Shown here in pieces: positions 1 through 6,465 of a DNA stretch of 64,000 nucleotides (positions are counted from its first letter, which is position 1; every line of letters begins with the position of its first letter). The notes under the pieces are model-generated. The model made no database searches, had not been told where the DNA came from, and was given only the letters and a program-made list of their open reading frames with translations. A program made the translations under genes and the position numbers. Source of the stretch: Actinomyces sp. oral taxon 448 str. F0400 (GTDB taxonomy: Bacteria; Actinomycetota; Actinomycetes; Actinomycetales; Actinomycetaceae); NCBI RefSeq assembly GCF_000220835.1, contig NZ_GL985606.1, positions 1,033,144 to 1,097,143 of the forward strand, written 5' to 3'.

Positions 1-1006
1 CGGCGGGGCCGCCCGGTCCCGCCGGCGTCGCCCGCTCGCCGGCGAGCGGAGCCGACGAGGGCGCCAGAACCACCTCGGCGTCGATCAGTCTCGGATGCTC
101 GGGCGACCACAGGAGCTCGCCGCAGCGCTGGCCGTGCAACTGCTCGCGCAGGTCGACGGTCAGCCGCGCCGTCGACGTCTCCGGCAGATGGGCGGACACC
201 TCCGCCAACGGGTGTCCGGCCAGGCTCAGGCGGACGGTCAGGCGTGAGCCGGCCGGGACGGGGCGGGTCGTGGTCGCCTCGAGCTCGACGGCCTCGCAGG
301 TCCGGGCGGGTGTCCACGCGATCTCGGCGATCGCCGTGCGCGGCACCGCCTCCAACCAGACGCTCTGCCAGATGCCGGTGGTGCGCGCGTACCAGATGTC
401 GTGGGGCTCGGTCCGCCAGTCCTGCTTGCCGCGCGGCTGACCGGCGTCCAGCGGCCGGTCCTCGGCCCGCACCACCAGCAGGTGCCCGTCGGGGCCCCGC
501 CCGTCCACGGCCAGAGCGTGCGTGATGTCGACGACGACCGGGGTGTGCCCGCCGTCGTGCTCGGCGATGCGCTGGCCGTTCACCCACACCGCGGCGCAGT
601 AGTCGACCGCCCCCAGATGCAGCAGCATCCGATCGCCCTGGACCCCGGCGCCGGCGGCCTCCAGGTCCAAGGCGCTCAGGCGCCTGGAGTACCACACCAC
701 CGGGTGGTACCCCGTCCCGCCCACGCCCGAGCGGGGGCTCTCGGGAGGGAAGGGCACGGTGATCGTCCGCCCGCTCACCCCGCGCTGGGGCCACCCCTCC
801 TCGAGACCCGAGTCGGCGTCGTCGTAGGCGAAGTCCCAGGGGCCGTCCAGGGCGCACCAGCGGGGGCGGCGCAGTTGGGGGAAGGGGTGGCCGCCGGTCG
901 TGTCGGGCGCCGGCCGGGGCCGTGCCCCGTCGGCCGCGTCAGAGCCACCCGCCCCCGCCGCGGTGCCGGTGGCCGGCGACGCATCCGCGGCAGTCGCTCC
1001 GGTCAT
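1..1006 (-). CDS. Glycoside hydrolase family 2 enzyme, N-terminal part (beta-galactosidase/glucuronidase-like), truncated by window edge
   Basis: Reading leftward from ATG at 1006-1004 (preceded by a GAAAGGA ribosome site), the frame stays open to base 1, giving about 335 residues. After a low-complexity Ala/Gly-rich start come the landmarks of the GH2 sugar-binding jelly roll: LDGPWDFAYDD, a TVPFPPES segment, HLGAVDYCAAVWVNGQRI, EHDGGHTPVVVDIT, RGKQDW and TGIWQSVWLE, followed by the beginning of an immunoglobulin-like GH2 domain. The catalytic TIM barrel with its two glutamates lies outside the window, so substrate specificity (galactoside, glucuronide or mannoside) cannot be read. No signal peptide is evident, so I infer a cytoplasmic enzyme. 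Confidence 0.88.
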   Translation of the reverse strand, partial: MTGATAADASPATGTAAGAGGSDAADGARPRPAPDTTGGHPFPQLRRPRWCALDGPWDFAYDDADSGLEEGWPQRGVSGRTITVPFPPESPRSGVGGTGYHPVVWYSRRLSALDLEAAGAGVQGDRMLLHLGAVDYCAAVWVNGQRIAEHDGGHTPVVVDITHALAVDGRGPDGHLLVVRAEDRPLDAGQPRGKQDWRTEPHDIWYARTTGIWQSVWLEAVPRTAIAEIAWTPARTCEAVELEATTTRPVPAGSRLTVRLSLAGHPLAEVSAHLPETSTARLTVDLREQLHGQRCGELLWSPEHPRLIDAEVVLAPSSAPLAGERATPAGPGGPA

Positions 1007-1308
1007 GGTCGTCCTTTCGTCCTGCGCCCCGCGGTCCTCGTTCCTCGGCGGTCCCGGATGCGAGGGCCCCTCCGGCGGCCGTCGCGCCGGGCGGTGGTGG
1101 GCGGGCTGGGCAGCACGCGCACGACTCTATCGTCTATCGCCTCTTCCGCCGCCTCCGCCTCGGAGCCGGCCGGCCGTGGGGGCGCGCATGGACGCGTTCC
1201 GAGGCGAGTGGAGGAGGGCGAGGCTGCGGTGCTGACGCGGTTGACGGAGGTGGGGCGCACGGTAAATAATAGGTAATGCTCTACCACAATGCCCTGTAGG
1301 TGATATAT
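1007..1308. other. Divergent intergenic region between GH2 gene and ESX-like operon
   Basis: About 300 bases with no credible gene. The right third (from about 1260) is strikingly AT-rich against its surroundings and holds the promoter candidate at 1241-1270. The left part must contain the promoter of the GH2 gene, but I could not place it convincingly. A short direct repeat of tctatcg near 1127-1140 is visible. Confidence 0.6.
1241..1270 (+). promoter_or_regulatory. Sigma-70-type promoter candidate for ESX-like operon
   Basis: TTGACG at 1241-1246 and AATAAT at 1265-1270 are separated by 18 bases, 38 bases upstream of the first ATG of the operon. Both hexamers match consensus at five of six positions, which is rare in this GC-rich DNA. 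Read by eye only. Confidence 0.5.
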
Positions 1309-1593
1309 ATGAGCATATTCTCTGTCAATCCTGATATTCTCGACAGTCAAGCGGGTAAACTCGATCAGGTTGCGGGTGATCTCGAGTCCGTGTCCTATCC
1401 CACCGGCCTGGATCTAGGGCGGTCGACATCGTCGGCGACCACCGCCATCAGTCGCCTGTCGTCGAAGGCATCCGGCGCGGTCGTGCAGGCCCGGTCGGTG
1501 GCGAGCGCTATGAGAGTGGCTGCCGCGTCCTTCCGTAGCACCGACGAGTCCGTGGCCTCCTCGACCCCGGGGGGCTCGCATGGACAGTCTTGA
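1309..1593 (+). CDS. Small helical protein, ESX/EspC-like type VII secretion candidate
   Basis: A 94-residue protein rich in Ser, Ala and Val without membrane segments, beginning MSIFSVNPDILDSQAGKLDQ. The pattern of an N-terminal V-x-P-x-x-L followed by two predicted amphipathic helices and a disordered Ser/Gly tail resembles the EspC-type and WXG100-like substrates or partners of type VII secretion; a clear WxG turn is absent. ATG at 1309 is preferred over in-frame GTG at 1300 because TAGGTGA lies at proper distance. Its stop overlaps the next start by 14 bases, so translation of the two is probably coupled. Function is inferred only from size, fold pattern and context. Confidence 0.6.
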   Translation: MSIFSVNPDILDSQAGKLDQVAGDLESVSYPTGLDLGRSTSSATTAISRLSSKASGAVVQARSVASAMRVAAASFRSTDESVASSTPGGSHGQS

Positions 1594-2704
1594 TGCCAAG
1601 GTCATCACCGAGCCTGCGAACGCCTGGAACGCGGCGAGCAGCCTGAGCTCGATCTCGACGACCGTCGGTGAGGCGGGCGACGACATTTCGTCCGCCCGCA
1701 ACCAGGTGGCCTCGGAGTGCACCAGCCAGACGACGGACGCCGCGCTCTCCGCTTTGTCCTCGCAGCGAACCACTCTGGACTCTCTGTCGCAGGACACGTC
1801 CACGCTCGCGACGACGCTCACTACCTTCGGCAATTCGATGGACTCGGTCAAGAAGCGCCTGGGGCAGGTCCTCGCCGACGCCACAGCCGCCGAGCTCACC
1901 GTGTCGGGATCGCTCGTTCGCCCGCCCGACGACGCCTCGGACGAAAACTACGAGACGAAGAAGGCGACGTTCGATGAGCTCAAGGAGACTCTGTACCTGA
2001 TCCGTCAGGACGAGTCCTCCGCCCATGACACGCTCATCTCCTCCTGCGACTCCCTGAAGAGCACCGGAGAATGGTTTCGAGACAAGTATCTCCCCAGTGG
2101 CGACGTGGGTGATGTCTCCAAAATAACCGGGTGGGCGAGCCGCCTGTCGACCGGCGCCTCCTGGGCCGCGGTCCGGTCGATCGCCGTCTTCCAGCCCCGC
2201 TACCCGAAGTGGCATCCCAGGGCTGGGGCCTTCATGTCGGTGGCCGATCGCAGCAAGATGGGCCCCCTCGCCACGCTGTGGGCCAAGACGAAGGCCAGGA
2301 ACTGGGTCAACAGGCCCTACACCCGCGGGACGACCGCCTGGAAGGTGCAACAGGCTGCGAATAAGGCCGCGCCGGCACTCAAGTGGGCCGGTCGGGCGTC
2401 GGCGGTCCTGTCGGGGGCGCTGGCCGGCTGGGACCAGTACAAGAAGGACTCGTCCAACCCCAGCATGGGAGAGGGGGAGAAGATCGCCCGTGCCGGGACG
2501 CAGGCCGTCACCCAGGGTGTCAGCGGGTGGGGAGGCGCCTGGATGGGAGCTCAGGCCGGGGCCATGCTCGGGTCTTTCGGCGGGCCCATCGGGATTGCGG
2601 CCGGAAGCATTATTGGTGGCGCCTTCGGAGGAATAGCCAGTACTGCGGCAGGCAAGAAAGCTGGAGATTTCTTTAATAAAGGATGGCATAAGTTATTTCA
2701 TTGA
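1580..2704 (+). CDS. Large WXG/LXG-like protein with C-terminal glycine-zipper segment
   Basis: A 374-residue protein. Residues 1-180 are Ser/Thr/Ala-rich helices with heptad-like spacing (SLSSISTTVGEAGDDISSA, LSSQRTTLDSLSQDTSTL), as in N-terminal domains of type VII secretion substrates of the WXG100/LXG sort. Residues about 305-360 form a glycine-zipper stretch (WMGAQAGAMLGSFGG then IAAGSIIGGAFGG) that could insert into a membrane, followed by a short basic tail ending GWHKLFH. There is no signal peptide. It lies directly after the small EspC-like gene and before a membrane-protein gene. It may be a secreted effector or a pore-forming/structural partner; no known toxin domain was recognised. 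The final 100 bases are less GC-rich than their neighbours. Confidence 0.65.
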   Translation: MDSLDAKVITEPANAWNAASSLSSISTTVGEAGDDISSARNQVASECTSQTTDAALSALSSQRTTLDSLSQDTSTLATTLTTFGNSMDSVKKRLGQVLADATAAELTVSGSLVRPPDDASDENYETKKATFDELKETLYLIRQDESSAHDTLISSCDSLKSTGEWFRDKYLPSGDVGDVSKITGWASRLSTGASWAAVRSIAVFQPRYPKWHPRAGAFMSVADRSKMGPLATLWAKTKARNWVNRPYTRGTTAWKVQQAANKAAPALKWAGRASAVLSGALAGWDQYKKDSSNPSMGEGEKIARAGTQAVTQGVSGWGGAWMGAQAGAMLGSFGGPIGIAAGSIIGGAFGGIASTAAGKKAGDFFNKGWHKLFH

Positions 2705-2742
2705 CGTCCGCTATTCTCATGGAGTAGAAGGGAACGGTTGTC

Positions 2743-3165
2743 ATGTGGACCGGAATCGGTTGCCTCGTTTTCGGGCTCGTTATTCTCGTGCATTGGGCGC
2801 TGGCCATGTTCACGGATACCGGATACGGCGAGTCGGCTCGGGCGATGAGTGCGGACGGGGGTCCCAAGAACAATCTCTCACTTATCTTCCCGGCCGTGGG
2901 GTTCATGTGCATCTTCGGTTCCGTCCCGATAGTTTGGGAGAACTCCGACTCGGATTTCGTCTTCGCCTGCGGCGTGGCGACCGCCATCGCCATGCTGGTG
3001 TTGATACTGGGCCTCATACCCATCACCCTGCCCGCATGGATGTACCCCGAGTGGCATCAGGCCCGCCGCGCCAGAAAGCGCTTCTCGACGACGTCACGGC
3101 CGTGGACTGAACGCGACCGGGCCCGCCGTCGGAGCAAGCACCGCATCCCAGGAGATGACGCGTAA
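2743..3165 (+). CDS. Small integral membrane protein of the ESX-like operon
   Basis: 140 residues with three hydrophobic segments: about residues 3-22 (IGCLVFGLVILVHWALAMF), 48-65 (LIFPAVGFMCIFGSVPIVW) and 74-98, followed by a strongly basic cytoplasmic tail of about 40 residues (QARRARKRF, RDRARRRSKHR). AAGGGAA upstream of ATG 2743 supports the start. Its TAA shares a base with the next ATG. No family was recognised; the position suggests an accessory or immunity-like membrane partner for the preceding protein, which is inference. Confidence 0.65.
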   Translation: MWTGIGCLVFGLVILVHWALAMFTDTGYGESARAMSADGGPKNNLSLIFPAVGFMCIFGSVPIVWENSDSDFVFACGVATAIAMLVLILGLIPITLPAWMYPEWHQARRARKRFSTTSRPWTERDRARRRSKHRIPGDDA

Positions 3166-3671
3166 TGCCCCGGCCGACGTCGCCCCTGCCGCGCACCGTG
3201 TCCGGGCGCGCCGTTGAGATGTCGCTCCCGGACACCTGGGCCCAGCTCGACCCGGAGGTCCTCCGCGAGACCGGCGCCCCGCCCGGTACCGTCACGGAGT
3301 TCATCGACCTCGCCTGCGCCGAGCCGCTGCGCGGCCCCGGATTCGCCGAGAACTGCGTCGTCACCGTCGTCGCCCTGCCGACGGGGACCTCCGAGGAGGA
3401 CTGGTACCGCGACTCCACCGCCCAGATCATGTCCTCCATACCCGGCGTGCAGATGATCGACATGTCGGAGTGGGACGTGGATGAGCGCACGGGTCTGCTG
3501 CGCTCCGGCGTCTACATCAGCGACACCGTCTCGGTGACGTTCCTGCAGTGGTCATGGGTGGGTCGTACGTCACGGCGCGGGATCACCGCCACCTTCTCCT
3601 GTCCGACGAGCACCTGCGCCGCCGCGGCCCCGCGCTTCTCAGACATGGCGCTGACCCTCAAGGAGATCTGA
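3165..3671 (+). CDS. LpqN/LpqT-like (DUF1795-type) protein without lipobox
   Basis: 168 residues. The arrangement of an N-terminal V-S-G-R-A-V-E-M-S-LPDTW strand, a central VVTVVALPTGTSEEDWYRDS segment and a late VSVTFLQWSW strand before a final helix resembles the LpqN/LpqT lipoprotein fold, known in mycobacteria as interactors and relatives of type VII secretion partners. No signal peptide or lipobox is present, so this copy is likely cytoplasmic. Start and stop overlap both neighbours by one base (TAATG, TGATG), indicating translational coupling. The family call rests on pattern recognition and is moderate. Confidence 0.5.
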   Translation: MPRPTSPLPRTVSGRAVEMSLPDTWAQLDPEVLRETGAPPGTVTEFIDLACAEPLRGPGFAENCVVTVVALPTGTSEEDWYRDSTAQIMSSIPGVQMIDMSEWDVDERTGLLRSGVYISDTVSVTFLQWSWVGRTSRRGITATFSCPTSTCAAAAPRFSDMALTLKEI

Positions 3672-4492
3672 TGGCTCATCTGGACACCAGCGGGCACACG
3701 CCCGTCCTCATCCTCGGGGACGCGGAATGGTCGGTCGTGCACGGCGTGGCGATGGGGAAGCAGGTCGCCGGCGACAGGGTCGCCCGCCGGCTGCGCCGAA
3801 ACGGGATCCTGGACGACGACGGCATCACGCCGCAGGCCGCGCCGGCGCTGCACGGCGTCGCCGGCGCGACCCGGCACCTCGACGCCGCATGTTTCGAGGC
3901 GGACGGCCCGGGACGGCGGGCCGAGGCCTGGATCGGCCCGCGCCGGGCCACCCTCGTCAAGCACGAGCGGGACGGCTTCCACGTCTACGGGCTCGACGGC
4001 TGCGACGTCCCCTCCGCCTTCGCTCAGCTGCTCGACATCGGGCCGCGTCACAACATCGACTTAGGACCCCGGGTCCTGCCCGAACGGGTCTACAACCTCC
4101 TCGAGGTCGGCGACCTTGGCGCCCTCGCCGACGAGCTGGCCAGACTCGCCCGCCGCCTCGACCAGGGCGGCGAACCGGGTGAGATCGGCGGGCCGACACC
4201 GTTGACGGAGGGCTTCGCCCACCGGATGTGGACCCTCAGCCTGATCTCCACCGACACGCCGGGGGCAGCCGGCTGGGAACTGGCGGGCGCCCTGACGACC
4301 CTGTCCGTCCCCGAGTGCCTCTACGAGGTGCATCCCAGATCCCTCGCCGACGCCCTCGAATCCGGTGCCTCGCCGGAGGCCATCGCCTCCATGGCATCGT
4401 CCGGGCCGTCCGGACCCGAGGAGATGGCGCTCATCGCCACCACCTCACTGCAGGTGTGGTTGCTCGTGAGCCCCTGGTTCTTCGCGGCCTAG
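3671..4492 (+). CDS. Uncharacterised protein, last gene of ESX-like operon (possible EspG-type chaperone)
   Basis: 273 residues, soluble, with no signal peptide or membrane segment. It begins MAHLDTSGHTPVLILGDAEW. A beta-rich N-terminal half (AEAWIGPRRATLVKHERDGF, FHVYGLDG) and a helical C-terminal half resemble in size and layout the EspG chaperones of ESX systems, but no signature confirms this. The ATG overlaps the previous TGA. It ends the co-directional run of five genes; a non-coding 98-base gap follows before the epimerase gene. Confidence 0.5.
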   Translation: MAHLDTSGHTPVLILGDAEWSVVHGVAMGKQVAGDRVARRLRRNGILDDDGITPQAAPALHGVAGATRHLDAACFEADGPGRRAEAWIGPRRATLVKHERDGFHVYGLDGCDVPSAFAQLLDIGPRHNIDLGPRVLPERVYNLLEVGDLGALADELARLARRLDQGGEPGEIGGPTPLTEGFAHRMWTLSLISTDTPGAAGWELAGALTTLSVPECLYEVHPRSLADALESGASPEAIASMASSGPSGPEEMALIATTSLQVWLLVSPWFFAA

Positions 4493-4590
4493 CGTGCGCG
4501 GCGAGCGACGCAGCGTCCGGATGCCGTACCGTTGCCGTGTCAACCGGGAGCATCCCGCCATACCATTCGGACACCACTTGGACGGTGCGC

Positions 4591-5565
4591 ATGATCAACG
4601 GAGAACTCATCGACCTGCGGGCCGGCGACTACGAGGCCCGCGTCGCCACCTCGGGAGCCGCACTCGTCCACCTGCGCAAGGCGGGCCGCGAGCTCATCAT
4701 CCCCTTCGACGCCGAGACCAGCCTGCCCGGGGCCTGGCAGGGCAAGACCCTCGTACCGTGGCCCAATAGAATCACCGGAGCGCGCTACACCTACCACGGC
4801 ACCGAGTACCCGGTGGCCTGCAACGAGCCCGAGACCGGTTCCGCGCTCCACGGCCTGGTCGGGTGGGCCGACTTCCAGGTCACCGCCGTCACCGGAGCCG
4901 AGGAGACCGGCGCCGGCGGTGTTCCCGCGTCCTCGGCGACGCTCGGTCTGACCCTCCCCGCCTCCTACGCCTACCCCTGGAGTCTGGAGATCGACGTGCG
5001 ATTCGCCCTGGACGCGCGCACAGGGCTGACCGTGACGGCAACCACCACCAACGTCGGGGCGGCCGCGTCGCCCGCGCCCGACGTCGTCGGCGCCCCGCAG
5101 CGCAACGGCGGCAGCCCCGCCCCGGCGCCCTACGGCGTCTCCTTCCACCCCTATCTCACCCGGTCCGTGCCGCTGGATCAGTGCGTCCTTCACGTGCCGG
5201 CCGCGCGCGTCCTCGAGGTCGACGAGAGCATGGCCCCCGTCGACGAGCGCGACGTGACCGGCACCGACTGGGACTGGCGCCGAGGCCGGCAGGTGGGGAC
5301 GACGTCAACGGACAACGCCTACACGGGCCTGCCGCAGGGCACCTGGCAGGTCCGCCTGACCGGGGGCCAGGCCGGGCGCACCGTGGTCATGAGCGCCCGG
5401 GCCCCGTGGGTGCAGATCTACTCCGCCGAGCGCCTGGGACGCCGCGGCGTCGCCGTCGAACCCATGACCTGCCCTCCCGACGCCTTCAACAGCGGGCGCG
5501 ACCTCATCGAACTCGAGGTGGGGCAGTCGCACGCCTTCGTCTACCGCCTGCATGAGGAGGACTGA
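4591..5565 (+). CDS. Aldose 1-epimerase family protein (galactose mutarotase-like)
   Basis: 324 residues of the GalM-like beta-sandwich superfamily, which interconverts the anomers of aldoses in the cytoplasm. Visible landmarks: PWPNRITGARYTYHGTEY (substrate-loop arginine), LHGLVGW, SFHPYL (catalytic His region) and GVAVEPMTCPPDAFNSG with the catalytic Glu near residue 290. The internal segment PAPDVVGAPQRNGGSPAPAPYG is an unusual low-complexity insertion before the catalytic His. ATG 4591 is chosen because conserved sequence starts immediately; the frame is open further upstream but overlaps the previous gene in nonsense sequence. Could serve GH2-released sugars, as the GH2 gene is nearby; that link is inference. 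Confidence 0.88.
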   Translation: MINGELIDLRAGDYEARVATSGAALVHLRKAGRELIIPFDAETSLPGAWQGKTLVPWPNRITGARYTYHGTEYPVACNEPETGSALHGLVGWADFQVTAVTGAEETGAGGVPASSATLGLTLPASYAYPWSLEIDVRFALDARTGLTVTATTTNVGAAASPAPDVVGAPQRNGGSPAPAPYGVSFHPYLTRSVPLDQCVLHVPAARVLEVDESMAPVDERDVTGTDWDWRRGRQVGTTSTDNAYTGLPQGTWQVRLTGGQAGRTVVMSARAPWVQIYSAERLGRRGVAVEPMTCPPDAFNSGRDLIELEVGQSHAFVYRLHEED

Positions 5566-5673
5566 GATCCTTCCGCCGCGGGCCGCGATTCGGCCGTCGT
5601 CGGGGTCGTGCCGCCCGCTCCCCTCTCAGTCGTCTCTTCCCCCCCCCGGCCGGCGGGGCGGTGCGGGTCTGCG

Positions 5674-6342
5674 TCAGGCCCGGTTGGCGAAGCGCTCCAG
5701 GAGGGTGGCGTCACCGCCGACGACGAGCACGTCCTCGGCGCTCACCAGCGTTTCCGCACTCGCGTACTCGAAGGGCTCCCCGGGGCTCATGAGACCGAAG
5801 ACCGTGATGCCGTAGCGGCTGCGCACCTTGGCCTCGCCGATGGTGAAGCCGTGCAGCTCGGCCGGCGGACGCATCTTGACGATGGTGAAGCCGCCCTTCT
5901 CCATCTCGATGTAGTCAAGCATCCGGCCCGACACCAGGTGGGCGGCCCGCTGGCCCGCGTCGAACTCCGGGTAGACGACGTGGTGGGCGCCGATCCGGCG
6001 CAGGATGCGTCCGTGCGCCCGTGAGATCGCCTTGGCCCAGATCTGCGGCGTCTCCAGGTCCACGAGGTTGCCGGCGATCAGGACGCTCGCCTCCAGGGAG
6101 GTCGCCACTCCTACGACGGCGGTGCCGAACTCGGTGGCGCCGAGCTGCTCGAGAGCCTCCATGTCGGTGGCGTCGGCCTCGACCAGGGGGATGCGTCCGG
6201 TCCACTGGCGCACGATCGCCGGATTGGACTCGACGGCGAGGACCTCCCGACCGAGCCGGTCCAGGGTCGCCGCCACGGCGGCCCCGAAACGACCCAGTCC
6301 GATGACGAGGGTCGAGTCGGTGCGATCGGCTGGGGCTGGCAT
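5674..6342 (-). CDS. Potassium uptake regulatory subunit, TrkA/KtrA family (RCK_N + RCK_C)
   Basis: 222 residues. The nucleotide-binding RCK_N Rossmann domain starts with TLVIGLGRFGAAVAATL (GxGxxG) and has the acidic strand end LAVESN and the VEADATD motif. An RCK_C domain occupies about residues 138-220 (GFTIVKMRPPAELHGFTIGEA ... DVLVVGGDATLLERF). Such subunits gate a TrkH/KtrB channel in response to nucleotides. Start 6342 is fixed by AGGAGG eight bases upstream and by the Rossmann motif; upstream in-frame ATGs lack a ribosome site. The pore subunit is encoded 4.7 kb away at 11050-12699, same strand. Confidence 0.9.
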   Translation of the reverse strand: MPAPADRTDSTLVIGLGRFGAAVAATLDRLGREVLAVESNPAIVRQWTGRIPLVEADATDMEALEQLGATEFGTAVVGVATSLEASVLIAGNLVDLETPQIWAKAISRAHGRILRRIGAHHVVYPEFDAGQRAAHLVSGRMLDYIEMEKGGFTIVKMRPPAELHGFTIGEAKVRSRYGITVFGLMSPGEPFEYASAETLVSAEDVLVVGGDATLLERFANRA

Positions 6343-6423
6343 GAGGCCTCCTGCTCGGGCGGTACGGCGGTCGGGTCGGGCGGAGCGCCGGACCCAGAGT
6401 CCACCGTAGTGCAGGTGCGACTT

Positions 6424-6460
6424 CCTCATGCGGGCGCCGACTCCCGGCGCCCGCATGAGG
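6424..6460 (-). terminator. Strong intrinsic hairpin after MFS-hydrolase gene
   Basis: A perfect 15-bp inverted repeat (6424-6438 against 6446-6460, loop of 7 bases) lies 5 bases past the stop of the leftward MFS-hydrolase gene and ahead of the trkA-like gene. No U-run follows. It should separate the two leftward units. Confidence 0.7.
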
Positions 6461-6465
6461 GGCGC

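Noticed and set aside
401-1276. Plus-strand open frames across the GH2 gene
   Set aside because: The minus strand gives a clear GH2 sequence; the plus frames are Arg/Pro-rich nonsense.
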